Shown in pieces: positions 38,701 through 53,700 of a stretch of 64,000 nt of DNA. The DNA is taken from positions 2,550,631-2,614,630 of the forward strand of contig VXAI01000046.1 of NCBI GenBank assembly GCA_013399305.1, read 5' to 3'. The DNA comes from Rostratula benghalensis (taxonomy: Eukaryota; Chordata; Aves; Charadriiformes; Rostratulidae). The notes beneath the pieces were generated by a model. The model was not told the origin of the DNA, searched no databases, and saw nothing but the letters and a program-made list of their open reading frames with translations. How positions within the stretch are numbered: position 1 is the stretch's first letter; every line of letters starts with the position of its first letter. A program made the position numbers and the translations under genes.

Positions 38701-41700
38701 CCTGCCATTTATTCCCCTTATCAGAATCTCACTTGAAATGAAAACCTAATGCTCAAACTCTTATTTGAAATCAGAGGCTCACCGTTGCATGTGAGAACTA
38801 ACTGACAGGAAATATAAGTCTCTTCTGACAAATCCCATTTTAAATTTTGCAAGAATTTTAAGTAATAAATAACAGGCCTCAGTTTTTGAATAACAAACTG
38901 AGCAGCTGCTCACAGGGACTTATATACAGTGGATCAATAGCAAAGAGACAACATTTCTTCAAAATAAAATTTTGATCATGAAATCTTAGCAAGTAATCAG
39001 AGTTATGAAGATCTAGTTCCATTTCAACAAAGTATAAACACTTCACAAAATGCCTGCCTACCGTAATTCTGGTATTCTGGGGAAGGAGATGCCATACCAA
39101 ATTTGTTGAATGTTTCAGAGAACTCTTGACAGAATTAATTACTTGGGATTCCAGAATAAGCTTTCCTTCTCCTGACGTTACAAGGAGCATTTGAATTAAG
39201 TTGCATTTAAAGCATTTTATTCCTTAAGACTAACAAGTTTCTAAGATGTACACCACAGTCTTTTCAAGAAGAACAAACAGGACCTCTTTTTATCTTTAAA
39301 TGTGTCCTCTCTTCATTCTATCTATTTCTCTGCTTAACTAGACATAATAGCAAGGCTGAACCTTGCTTGAAAGTATTTATGATGCTGCACATTCTCAAAG
39401 CCTTGGGGCAAAAACCTAATTGCTAGATGAACTTTTAAGAATAGTTCAAACTGACATTAGTTTACATAATTACCCATGCCTATTACTGTAATGCAGTTGT
39501 AGTAAGAAATGCAGAATCACACTTACTTATCTTCCAATCAAGCTCGTTTAAAGAAAAAGCAAGTTATTCTTCCCTCTTCCTACAGCAAATGTTTACTTCA
39601 AGAAGACACAGGCTAGAGTTAGAATTAAATGTACTAATTATCAGAGTGAAACACAAATGCTGCGGACTGGGAACCCCAGAGATGCAAGTTGAGCCCAACT
39701 CTTTTTAAAAAAAAACACAAAAAACCCCCAACCATCTAAAAAGCTAACAGAAAAATCTGTACCTTTTGGGCTTTTTTCTTTTTATGGTACCGTGGCAATG
39801 ACTTCACTTTTTGCACACTACAACGCACAAGTAGCAACAGATCATTCAAACTGAATAGCTTATACACAAGGTTGCCATCCTTAGGTGCTTTATACTCTGA
39901 AGGGTCTTCTTCAAGCAGCTGAAGTTCACGTGGCAGCTTTCCTTTAAAAAATGAGACAGAAAAGGACAAGCCTGCATATTCATTACCACAATGCTAATTA
40001 GCTTTTTTCTCTTGCAATAGGTATTTTGGCATGGATTATTTTCTTGCACAAGAAGTCACTTCTGCATTAGAAAACCAATACATTTGGAAAATGTCCACTA
40101 TAAGTTCTGAGAAGTGTATTTTTCAATATTCCCACATATTTTAACTTAATAATTAAATTTCTTATATAAACAGAGTTGTGAGACTCCGTTCTTGTATAAA
40201 TGGAATTCAAAAGCTGGTATTTAAGCCAGTGTCACTCAGCACAAAGGAGACAAAAGTTCTCTTTACAATGAACGCCTTCTGAGAGTTGCCATGCATCAAG
40301 TACAGAAATAACTCAAGCCTCAGGTTTGGATAACAGCATAGGCCTCTGTTCCAAACTGTGTTTGCTTTGATTTCAATACTGGCATTCAAAAGAAACACTT
40401 ATTACATTGCCAGCTGCAGCTTTGAGGTAGGTTAACAATCATCCCTTAGAGGTATTTTAACAAAACATTTAAAATAGACAAGAACGAATCAACTCCAACT
40501 TGTTTAAGATTATTTATTGACAATTTATCCTGCTCTGGTTTTCATCCTCCAGGTATATGGAAACACATGTTCAAACTAAAACTACAAATAGGTATTTCTA
40601 CAGTGCTACCAATAAATACATATATTATTGAGTTTATGTGCATCTTTGAATAAATGTATACTGCAGGCAAATAATATGTGAGTGACTGGAAACAGTTTGC
40701 TGTTAGTAAAATACTTAAGTAAGTTCTGGTTTCTGCAAAAAAGATATACATAGAGGTTTATCAGCTTGCTACAGAACTTTCAATTCATAGAATTACGCTT
40801 TTTATTCTTTCACAGTCACACTTCAGCATCTCAGCAATATTGGTTTCACTACTTTATTAATAAAGAAGCTAGTCAGAAAATACCAGCAGAACATGTTTCC
40901 CCACAAAAAAAAACCCCCATTTGATTATTTGGAATTAAATATTTGAGGAGAAGAATATCTGTCTCGATGCAATCTGCCTAGTTTCCTGTCAATTTATCTA
41001 ATACAATAAAGTGCTTCATTTGTACAAAGCTCAGAAACAACTCAGGCAAAGGGGACAAACCTCAAAGGTCATGTTCCCTAGGACCCTCAGGACTTCTAGT
41101 TCTTGACTGAGGTCTGAGTGAGCATAGGTTCAATTTCCAGCCAAATGCCTGAAACCTTGGAGAGGTGGTTTGTAGCAAGTCCCCAGTAATCTTCTGGAAC
41201 AGGTGGCTAGGAGCTAAGAAACAGCAACTGAACTAGGAATCTCGGGACTTAAGCAATCCGATCTCAAGTTTTCTTTCAAGTTTTAATTGCATAATTTGAT
41301 TAAATTCTTCTTCTACAGAAAATATAAAATGATTGACAACAAACTATTTCTGCAGACCTGACCACTCAAATATTTTAATTTCTGAGGAAAAGTAACTCAT
41401 TTCACTAAGAAATTATTTCTTTTCCTTGCTTAAAAATCTTGTGTATAACGAAGTTCCGTTTCTCTAAAGTAAAATAGTATTTCACATTCACCTGAAGAGG
41501 ACAACAGCTCCCAAAATGCTCTCTTTTGTGTGCAAGACAGTAATTCTCACACAGAGAAGTATTGTTAAAAGAAAAAAAAAAAAAAAAAGAAAAAATTATG
41601 CCACATCTCTAAGTAAATATAACAGAGAAACTATTAGGATGTTCTTCAGATGAAGGAGTTAAAATGTTTACCTGTTAAATATTACTGAAAATTCAAAATT

Positions 41701-44700
41701 TTACTTCTTACATACTGAACACAAATACTTACTCTTTGGCACTCCCTGAAAAAGCCACGTCCAGGTATTTCTGGACAAGCTGTTGGGATTTGAGGCAGGT
41801 GCTGGCACAGTTTCTGTGCTGGAGGTCACCAGTGGTTTTGGAGACTGAGGCACATGAGCTGGTGTAGTGTTAGAATGATCACAGCTCGCCACTGGCTGCT
41901 CATGAGCTTTTTGGGAAGGTGACTTGAGAAGTTCAGTTTGCATTTTCAAAATCTGTCCAACGGGATCAAATTCTTTTGACAACTTTCTTGTAGGCTTCCT
42001 GGAGGCATTTTTAACCTGCTCCCTGATATCTGCTCCATCAGTCGTGCTTGCTAAGGGAATCTGGGCGGGGGAAGGAGATTTGGCAGTCTCTGCTGAGGTA
42101 TGAGAAACAGGTACAGTTTTTTGGTAACAATCAGTGTTTTTACATTCTGTATCTATTACCAAACGCTCCTCATCTGTGTCACTACTGCATAAAGAAATGT
42201 TAGTCTCATTTTTTTGTGCAGCTTCAGACTCTTTTTTGCAACTAACAGTATTAGATAGAGTATTTAATTGTGTTTCATTGTTCAGTACTTCTTTGGTCAT
42301 GACATGCTGTACTTTGTTCAGTCCTACCTTCTCTGAATTAAAGCTTTTATGAGATGAATTTTCTTCAGGGCTGAAGCATAGAACACCATCTAATGATGGC
42401 AGCTGCATGCTAGCACACGCAGAAACTCCTTGCTCAGAAATGGTGGTTTTCCCTTCTTCATCTCCACTGTTTATGGTGAATGGGGTTTTTTTCCCTATTT
42501 TTAGATCATATGATAAAGCTTTAGCAGTGTTACTAATTGTAGGAAAAGTACTTTCCATTTTAGAAGTTTTTGAGAGTTTGACAGTTGCTCCAAAGGTTTC
42601 CAGTTCTGTAACATCATCATCAAAGTCCATCCCGGTGTCATCTGGGAGAGGAACCTTCCTGTACTGGTAGGTATCAGAAGACATCTTAACACAGGGGAGG
42701 AAAAAAAAATAAGTTAAAAAAATAATAAATCAAATGGAGAACTAAAATGTGTCAATCACAAATGAGACATTGTCAAACTGAAAAACATGAAAGATGGATA
42801 TTCTCCTATCCATATTTTGACTGTTGGGAGAGAGGAGCAGTAATTGGAAAAAACATATTCCTGTGTTTAACATGGAGTATCTTAAGTTCCAGGAGTTGAA
42901 GGACCTTTTAATAGAGACACAAAGCTCACAGAATTTTTCCCACTTTGATAAACTGATAAAAATACATTTTAATGAAGTAAACATTAAAGCTGAGATGCTG
43001 ATGTAATGGAAGCATTTAAAGGAATTAGACACACATTTTAAAACAGAGGTTCGATAACTCAGCAGTAAAAAAGCCTACCAACAGGAAACCTAAGCTTTTC
43101 TTCATTATCATGGAACAAGTAACTTAGGAATTACAATGTAGGTTGGTTTTGGATTTTTTTTGTTGTTGTTGTTTTTTATGTTGTTGTTTTTTAAGAAAAA
43201 GCTACGTACATCCCACTGAAACGGACCATCCTCAGCTGGTTTGTCCATCGATACATGAGAAATTGGAACATAAGATGTTTTAGTTGCTAGGAAGTCCATT
43301 GGAATTTCATAGAACATTTGGTTCCTCTCTCTTACTGTCATTTCCTTTCTTATCAGAGGTGAATCAACATAAACCACTTTAGCTGGTTTGCTACCTTTTC
43401 AAGAACAGAAAGAGACAAGAGTATGTATTAAATGACAGGAAAAGGGATTGTTATATAATTTAAACGCTATCTTTCAACTTCTAATTACTGTCAAATACAT
43501 TCAACATTCACACTGGAAGAAATTAAAAGCTATCATCTCATTCATTAACAACAGAAAATAAAAGTATGTCCAGGTACAGTGTGAATTATTAGGATACTTC
43601 AGCAGAAATTCACACCACTTAACAGTCAATCATATTAGAAATGCAGTGCAAAACAGAGAGTTTGTAAAATAAGAATTTAGGATTCGTCATTCCCATTCTT
43701 ATGCTGCACTGTAACATCATATGTATACTGTTTTCCAAAAAGATCTTTTAAATTCCTTTGATGAACCTAAAAAAAAAAAAAACATTGTTTTTTTAAGTCT
43801 CATTGCCCAAAAGCAATGGCTGCAGTTTATATTTCTTCTAATCAATAACTATGGCCCAGCTCTGCTGCGCCACTCTGTTGTTTACACCTTAACACATTTA
43901 CATGTGAATCACCCATGGATTCATCCAAAAATAAGAGCGATATCCTGCCCAATATTATACAGAAAACAAAAGCCTATGGTGAACACAGTGATACTGTTCT
44001 AGAAAAACAAATACTCTGTAGATGAAAAAAGTATAATTAATGGAAGAAATGGGCTACAGAGAGGGTGGAAAAAGAAGGAGAGGAGAGGCCCTTCATATTC
44101 TGAATGCCCTTTAGGTGCTAACTTTGAATCTAAAACTTAAGTTTAAAACAAATGTAAAGCTGATATAAAAGGAGTTACATCTTTGTACAAAAATTCAAAG
44201 ATCTGCAAATATTTGACAGCTTATTTACTACTATCCAGAAGTCTGGTATACAAATTAGAGTGAAATGCACACAATATGCACATTCCAAGACAACAACCAT
44301 TATAAATACTCAGGAAAAAAAATATGTTAGTGTGTATTAGAAAAAAATAAGGGGGGGCAACAAGAGAGGAAATCTATCTTCAGGTTACTGATGGGGTACT
44401 TGGTACTTGACAAGTGAAGTAGAGCATTCAGACAAGGTAATCAGTATATTCAAAACATTTAGTGTTGCAATTGGGAAAAGTGATCTCCACAGACATTCAT
44501 TATATATTCATTATTCTGTGGCGTAAATGGGTTCTTTTGATTTGCTCTTTAGTTTGTTCACAAAACTTCAGAATTTCTTTTTTAGCTTACTAAAATCAGT
44601 TCGGTTGATAATTCTAACAGCTTCATGCAGTTGTTTTCTTTCCAAAGAGCAGAGCTTACAGTTTTGAAAAGCAAAAGGACAGTTAACTGCCTTTTTTTTT

Positions 44701-47700
44701 TTTTTCCCCCAAGCGGAAAATAGCTCTAAGTCCAAATTCAATGTTAATGGTGATACCTCTAGAGGTTGTTACTATTCTCAGTAACAAGGTGGAACAAGGT
44801 TTAGAAAACTATGAAATGACCTTGCTATCAGCTCTCCTCCTTGAAAAGAGGGGACAAACTACAGCAACGGATTTTTTCAAGTTCATTTTTCATGATAACT
44901 TTGATTAAACCAAACATTTTTCTTTACAACACAAAGGTCTCTGACNNNNNNNNNNNNNNNNNNNNNNNNNNNNNNNNNNNNNNNNNNNNNNNNNNNNNNN
45001 NNNNNNNNNNNNNNNNNNNNNNNNNNNNNNNNNNNNNNNNNNNNNNNNNNNNNNNNNNNNNNNNNNNNNNATTAATATTTAAAACATAACATTACTACTT
45101 AACTTAAAAACATGGAAGTATTTAAAAGATACTATTTCCTTACAGCTGCGTTCTAGAATCTTGCTTCTCCAGAAAAGGTAAAAATCTGAGTTCATAATTA
45201 CAATTATAATTCTCACTAATCTTAGCTTCTTTCTTTTTTTAAATAAAGCCAAAATTAAACTGTTCTATTATTGTGTGAAGTAAACCAGACTACCTTCTAC
45301 CTGGTAGTAATTTTACTGGATTTTCTAATTTCCTGTTCTTCATTCTCATAATCCTTTTTGAACAGACTATGTAAGGATTTTCATGGACAAAAACATTTTA
45401 GAAGAAAAATATACTATACCTGCAACAGGGATCATTTTAACGCAAATTGGAATTTCCCATTGTTCCTTGTAGTTTACTCCATGATTATTCAGTAAAGTAA
45501 ATAATGATTGATTACTTAACACAACTTGAGGACAGTATTTCAAAGCAAGCTTTTCTGCATTTGAATCTGAACTAATATCCTAAAACAGGAAAAAAGTTGG
45601 GTTTTTTTATAATAAATACATAAATGCATTTATATTCATAGGAACTAACATTCTCTCCCCCCGTCCCTCCCATCCCCGCTCTGTTAAGCCCAAATACCAC
45701 CACAGTGCCAGGCTTGAGTATCAAATGAAAAAGCAAAAAATTTCCCTGAAGGTTTTTTTAGCTGAATCTTACGAATCCACTTTGAAGCTTGAGAAAATAC
45801 ATCTTCTTAACTTGTAGTCAATTGCTATTAACTTGAATTACTAGGTTGAATAGGAATTTAGATAATTGTGAAATATGGGAATGCATTGCAGAAGAAAAAA
45901 AAAAAACAGATTCACTCATGTGTATTACAGATCATCTTATAAGTAATAGCACAACTAACATTAAAATAGGGTTAAAAGTGCATAGTAGTTTAAATACAGA
46001 TTACATATAAAGAATCTTAAAACAAATATAAAAACATGAAAAATATAAATTTAGAATTGAAATGATAAAAATATTAAACATTATAAGTACAGGTTTCAAT
46101 GAAGAGAGGAGGCTGGGAATGCTCGTGAGGTGGGACAAGAACATCAAGGACTAAAAAGATAACAGAAGCCAAGGAGCACCGAGAACCATGAGACAGAAAT
46201 AAGAAAAATCTCACTATATTCTTTTTTCTGCCACTTGAGACATCATCAGAAATCTTCTCTGTTTATAGCTATAACATCTCTTGAGGCATACATCATTCTC
46301 CTGTGTCATCTCTGCTACTTTCTTAAGCAAAAACATCTTTGCAGTCACAGTGCCTCTGCTGAAAGTTTGGGTTTTGATATGTGAAATCCTTAAATTAGTG
46401 GATAACAAATTGTCTGGAATAAACAGTAACAAACCCCAAGTTCTACAGAAGTAAAAGCTCGTTGATTTTCTTTGTGGAAGAACACAAACAGAAAGATTGG
46501 ATATTTAACAGTAAGATGGATCGGAATCTAAAAATTGTTCAACATGGATATGAAGTTTATGCTGTGTAGAAAATTCCCAGGGTAAGCTAACCCAATTGAC
46601 TTAAGTATTTCTTCCTAGCCTCAGGACTTCTTTCTTAAATCATAAGCCTTTACACCTACATGCATTCATATTTATGTGTACGCACTCACACACACAGAGA
46701 CCAGCTTAGAAATTGGAAAGCAATGATAAAAAAAAAAAAAGACTGTAATAAACAATTCTATCTAGATTTCACAGACATTATGTTCCAATTAAAGGACCAC
46801 TCTCATGTTTCATGGGAGCAGAGGAAGTCTCTTCAAGAGGTGTTAGGTCTAAAAGGTAATAACCCCACTTTTGAAGAAGACGGTGCAATTGCTATGTATA
46901 AAATACTAAAAAAATAATGATACAGTGTATGTTCCTATGCTATTAAGATGTGTAAGATCATGGGGAAAAAAAAGAAGCAAAACAACTTAATGCTGCCACA
47001 GAAAAAGGACTAAATTGTTTTTCTGTACAAAATACGTCCTAAAAATTACAGTAAAAGGTTACTTACATTGTGCATAATAGAAGCCTTTTTTTCTGGAGTT
47101 ATAATAGCTGTAACACTGTTATAATCTGTGGGCAGTTGAACAGGCATGGCAGGGAAATCTGTTCGACCACGTCTGGCTGTACCCTTGAAGAAAGCAAGCA
47201 GTTTCAAAAAATAGCTTCAACTGAAATCATGCTGACCCAATATCACACTTCTTAAATAAAAAATATTAAGAATTTATACAGGTGCATGATAAAGTTAGCA
47301 TTATATATATAAAAAAATAATATTAATGTAATCTTTTTATTGCAAACATACAATGGGTATACATAGGTGCAAGCTGGAACACAGGAGGTTCCATTTAAAT
47401 ATCAGGAAAAACTTCTTCATAGTGAGGGTGAGGGAGCACTGGAACGGGCTGCCCAGAGAGGTGGTGGAGTCTCCTTCTCTGGAGACATTCAAAACCCATC
47501 TGGACACGTTCGTGTGCGACCTGATCTGGGTGTTCCTGCTGTGGCAGGGGGATTGGACTGGATGATCTTTCAAGGTCCCTTCCAATCCCTGATAGTCTGT
47601 GATTCTGCGATACTGTGATACTGTGAAGGGTACTAGCAATCTTGGAACTGAAAGATTTTTGTTAACGTTTTCTTTAACAATTTTCATTATAAATTACAAC

Positions 47701-50700
47701 CTCTACCCTAAGCACTGAATAATAACTGAAAAAAACCCCTGAATCCTTGCATAACACAATCCAGACATAATTCTACTTATTTGAAAATAACATCAAGCCA
47801 ATAAGTATATGTAAAATATTACCATTACAAGAAGATTTTTTTCCAACCTAAATGTCAATTGTGTATGAAATTTTCCTCCCATGATACTCATGATCTCCTG
47901 GAGCGTGTAAAACTCAGGATACTTCTGTACATGTCCAATACAAGCACGTAATAATTCCTAACATAAAAAGAAAAAATAGATTATGCATTTGCATTTTTCA
48001 TAACTTAATTGTTAAAAGTTTTTTCTGCAATTGTAAGTTGCATTTGCATACACTTTGTGTAGAGAATACAGATATATTTAGCAGATTACTGCTGACAAAC
48101 TTGCTCAACTTTTCCAGTTAGAGACGGTATTAAAAAACTTAAGATATATCAGTACAACTCTGTAAAAATCTTACAATCCCTACTATCAGAACTGAAACAT
48201 CCTCAATTCTCCCCAACCCTTCCTGTGTAAGGCTGATAATATATGCACACAGGCTCAGACCCATCATAAAAAAGAAAAGTTTAGTAGAGTTTGAATTAAA
48301 CCAGGTAATTATTTTCCTCTCAGTTGATTAATCTTGGCTTTTAGAGTTTTTGTGTTACTACCTAATTTACACCAGGCCTAGGTAAAAGTTGCAAAGGCAA
48401 AGGCATAGGAAGATTCTGTATGTGTTAAAATTTGCTTGCACGTCAACTCTAGATCCTAAATTTATTTTTTTTCTGATGTCTGAATTAGGCACTTAAGTAA
48501 CTATAATGAGCTATTTCTGCAAATATTGTTTAAAATTAAATACATGCCTCTCTCATTTTTAACTCAGGTTATCAACTTAACTATAAACAGGAGTTCAAGT
48601 TTGGAGACACATTTTGTGAATAGATGACAAGATCACTTTAGAAAAATAGACACAAGTTTAAGATATAAAATTACAAAACCAATCCCAATTTTTAGGAAAA
48701 AAGCAAAACGTTTTTGTCCCCACAGGTGCTAAACTGTAGGTTAATGGAAGAACACTTATCTCGTGCATAATAAAGCATGCAATAAAAAGTGTTACAGTGA
48801 AATAGAAGCAATCCTTCTGAATTTAACTAAGTACTCTACTTTTTAGTACACACAATTATTTTTCTGTTTTATTCTGTAAAAGAAAGTGATGTGGCACCTT
48901 ACTAGAAAAGACTAAAATGTTAACAAAAAGTACGTGTGTAGGCCATTTCAATTAAGGCAAGACACTATGAGGAAAACAAGCAAGAGCATGTCAACTCACT
49001 GATGGGAGTTTAACAAACCTGTGTTCTGGAATTCTTTTCCTTAAATGTGCTATTAAATCAAGAATGATAATGTTGCATTCATGCTTGATTTTACAGTCAT
49101 CAAGGTATTTAACACAGCATGAACTTGCAGATTATTATGATTAAAGCCTGAGTAACCTTTGATTAAAGTGACTTTGTACCATGCTACTGTGGAGGAAAAT
49201 GTAACATTCTGTCTGGTAGTGTGTATTTAGGAGCAGCTCGTTAATGTAAATGCACACTTAAAATGCATTTTCCCCTTCCTAAATATACAGGTGTAATTTA
49301 TTTAACTGATGACTAAATCTTTGGACAGTATTGTATTCAGCGACCTCACTTACGTTGTATCTTACTGGCTACAATCAACTGTGACTGTGCTGCACAGCAT
49401 AAGGGAAGCGTTGACTTCTCATGTCTTATCCCACCATGGAATCAGCAGAAGTTCAGGGAACATCAGATCCCATGACCAGTGCCTGTGTATCTTAATCACA
49501 ATTACAATAGATTTATTTAAGAAGAGAAGGAATTAAACACAGTTTTGGTAATTACCTCAGTATAACGTAGTGCATCTTCAGAGATTGCATCATAATCCTT
49601 GGCGCAGCTTTTTGCAGCGTTTTGGGCAAACTTCATAAATTCTGCAATTTCATTGTTTACTACTTCTTTCATTTGCTAGGGGGAGGGGAAAATCCATTTT
49701 TAAAGACAGAATGGAATCCTGTAGCCTAGGTATGTAACCAGCAAAATTTCCAGAGAGGTAGTACAGTATGAGGGAGGACACAGGTTCCACCTGCTGCTCA
49801 ATTTATCAAGTTTTCCCTTCAGTAAAAACAATATAAATTTGCAAGGCCCATTTCCTTACAACAAATCCCAAGCCAGAAAAACATGACATGACATTATAGG
49901 GATTCAACTAAAATGGTACTTCCACCCAACACAAGACAGAACCTTTCAGTATTTAATCAACATTGCTGAGACTAAGCAGAGTGTGAACCTCTGCCCTTCT
50001 CCTCTCATAAGCACTGAGGTGACAAGCACAAAAAGTCAAGGCACAGGTCCCCTCACATTCTAATGAAGAAAGTTTTCATTACAGTGTGCTGTCAAAGAAC
50101 ACATCAAAATGTATCCACCTCCTAACATAAGATAAGACGACTACATGCCATTATAAAATGCTAACATCACAGAAGGTCAATCTTCTTTTTCTAAAAAAGT
50201 GTGGGGATTTGGGGAGATGGGTGGGTGTTTGATCAGCTATCAAAGACCTACACTTATTGTCAGACATTTAGACTACTACTAAAAAACAAAATAGAGCAAA
50301 AAAATCCACAGGGAACTCACCCACTTTCAGTGAAATAATTAAACATACTTCCATTTTATAGTAAAAATGTTATCCTGAATACTTTAAACCTTTATTGCCA
50401 TTCATGGGACTAAGTTAAAATGAAAATACGACAAATTGAGTTTAAAAACATTTTTCCACATTTTCCTTAACTCCTTGGAACAAAAAAAAATTATGACTCA
50501 CTATGTGATGTTCATATGTACCTATACGCACACTTACCAGATACGTGAATAATTCTCTTTGACCTGCTGCACTAACTTGAAAATGGTTTGGTTTTTTTGA
50601 GTACTTAGTCATGAGATATAAGTATGTTTTCTGCTCCTTCTCAGTCAAGCAAGAGGTAAATGGGTAGGGGAGTCTAGGTTCTGGAAAAGGATGATCATCA

Positions 50701-53700
50701 GTTGTGCTTTTAGTTTCCACCTCAACTGGATCTGCAGCCTGGATGCTAGAAGTCTGTCCACTTTCTGAAGAGCTTGCCATTGTCTCCACATTTTTCTTTG
50801 CCTCTCTGAAAGAAAAGTAATAAGTGAAAGAACTTACACTTTTCACATAAATATTAATATTTGTCAGAATTAATAAAGGCAGTCATGCAAGTCTTGAGCC
50901 TAAACTTCAAATCCAGAAAAATGCACTGTGAGACACTATACTATTCCCATTCCTAGTCTATGTCACAGGAAATTTCTTACTCTGAAACTTCACCTGGACA
51001 ACAAGGCAACCAGACTAACCCATAGTACCAACAGCAAGTTTGCCAGTGGTTTGAAGGCGGGGAAAAAACCCACAAGGGTGGTTATTTTGGGGTTGTTTTT
51101 TTTTGTCATTGTCATTGTTGCCTTTTTGTCTGTTTTTAAAGAAAATGCTCAATATTGAGGTGACAAGCTAAATATGAAACTCCAAATCTTTGTTTTGGAA
51201 ACACTAATTATTAATGCAAATATAAAGAGTCTCAACACTTCTTCATTCATTGATGGTCGGTGTTCAGAAACAGTTTGAACTCATAAAGGTCTAACGAGAG
51301 TCAAAGTTATGACAGTAAAGGAGAACAACTTAACTGCAAAAGAAATAAATTATAACTACTTAATTGTATCAACAGAAATTCCAAATTTCAATTAAGAAAT
51401 TCCTAAAAACAGAGTACCCAATTCAAAGGTTTCATTTTCTACTCTAAACAATTCTGAACTCAGTTGCCAAAAATAATACTGAACTAAAGCAAGGGGCCTA
51501 GCTACCCCAACAACAAAGAAGTAACATTATAAACTGTTTCTTAAAACAACTCCAGGATATGAAGGCCATCTTAGCCTTTCTCTATTTAAAGTAACTGTTC
51601 TTAATAGAGAAAATATTTAAGGTTAACAAAATGAACATTAACTGCTGATTTTGGAAAAAAGCATATTTTTAAGATACGATTTCAGCAGTAGAAAACATCT
51701 CAAGTGTTATTCAAACCCAGCAGTATCACGTCCACATTTCTTAATAATACTTCACAGCTGTCTCTCTGAATATGAGAATGTGTCCATCCTCATGGCACAA
51801 ACTGGCAAATTTAATTACGCTGCAGCAGCGACAAGATGCTGACTCAGATATGCCAATGTAGGAACATCAAGAAATTCTAGCAGCTTAAATTGGCTATATT
51901 CAGCACTGAATGAAATGGCAGCACATCAAGATCATTTCACTATGCAGTGCTGTCACAGCCTTCATCAGGGTGCAAACCAAAATAATCTGACAGAGCTTTT
52001 CTGACCATATTTACAGCATTATACTTTATTTGAGCTGATGGCTTAAATTTCCCCCCTTCATTTTATCAGCAACCTGCCTTCACAGATTCTATGGTAAGAG
52101 GACGTACACTTTTGTAAATATGTATCAGAAACCCCCATATAAAAATTCACACATTTCCTCCAGCTTTTACTTTCACTTTTGTCCCAACAGGTTCCATTTC
52201 TTTTCTTTTTGACTATGGCCACAGAACTCAGATCCATCAATTCTCAATTTTTCTGGTTGCACTCCCTTCCAGCAATAAAACTACTTCTACCATACACAAC
52301 TGAGCACACGCCCACTTGAGTGCCATCATATCTGCTCCTAACCCTTTTCCTACGTCAACTAAAGCAAGAATCCTACAGCAGTATCCAGTGTACCCAGTAG
52401 CAAGCTGTGAGGGCTGTGCTCATCCCTGCCAGTTCAAGGAAAGCTCCTGCAACAGAGATGACCCAGAAAGTACCTTTACCACCTGTGTTCACATAATTTC
52501 ATTTCGCACCTTTCAACTACCACTCATGGTTCCTTCATTTGTCAAGGAACTAAATGCATCTCCACTGCACCTAAGATATTCTTAGATCTATCTACGGAAA
52601 CACAGTCAGCTACTTCCAAAAGATACAAGTGAAGAGGATTTCAATGTACTCTATCATGCGCCTTCTACAAAGTGAGAAGACATGGAGAGATAGCAAGACA
52701 TTAATTTCTAAAAAGAATTAGGTCTAGTTCACGGGTTACAGGATCCTTACCATGACCAGCTAAGAGTGTGGGTCAAACATCATCCCTCTTTGGTACATAA
52801 GTGAAAGCAAAAAACAAGCAACACCCCAAAAAAATAACCCACCCCAAAATACCACTCCATGCACCCAGAAGGCACGATAGGCCAGAATTCCCAACCTAGA
52901 TTCTTTTTGAGGTTCACAACAGCTAAAGCACAGACCAATTGCTGGACCAAGGAGTCCCTAACAAATCCTTGCATACCAGCTAACATGCAGCTTTCCCCCA
53001 AAACCACAAGGGTATGTATCAGCAGGATAATATCGAACAGCACAAAATTATAACATGACAGCATGTACCTGTTTGATAAATGCCATAGTTCAGAAAGGCT
53101 CGGAGCCAATGAATACTTCTCATAGATTTCATGTGAGAAAAATACTTCACTGCCATTTTTTGGTGAAATATCCCTGATAATAAAGAAAACCACACAAACA
53201 AAACAAGAACATTGAAATACACATACAAAAAAAATAAAGGCCACATCTGCCCCTGAGAAACAAAAATCAGAATTATTTATTTAAAAGAAAAAAAAAAAGC
53301 TATGTACACAGTGTTTCCACATTTCCTCTTTATGAAAGTATACGTATATACTGATTCTTAATTGGTTTTCCACAGTAAAATACATGTGTTCTTCACAGTC
53401 CACAAAGAATAAGTTCACTACTACAGGGTATTAATTCTAGGTTTGGGAAGAGAAATTACGATGAAGCTGTATGCTTTCAGATTGTTATTACTCAAAACCG
53501 AACACTGGGTTTACCTTGCTGGAATTTCGGAAAAAATACAACCACCTTCCTTATAATTTTTCAGAAAAGAGGTATTTTGTCTTCTACACACACCTTAACT
53601 TCAAACTCTCATTTTTGTTTGGTTGCATGTTTTTTTTTTTTTTTTAATATAGCCATCTCAATGTACAGACTTTATAAAAAATCAATCTCCCCAAACTATT

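Noticed and set aside
47353..47618. Open frames across the CR1 element
   Set aside because: They fall in the CR1 3' end, which is largely untranslated; not genes.
47848..47957. Shorter form of ICE2 exon 5 ending at the GT in TTTAGgttgg
   Set aside because: It would lose the conserved LEKNLL segment and leave a phase that does not join exon 6 in the conserved frame.
52780..53244. 154-codon minus-strand frame overlapping ICE2 exon 2
   Set aside because: Only 53069-53173 is exon, in another frame. The hydrophobic translation of the flanks is intronic sequence.
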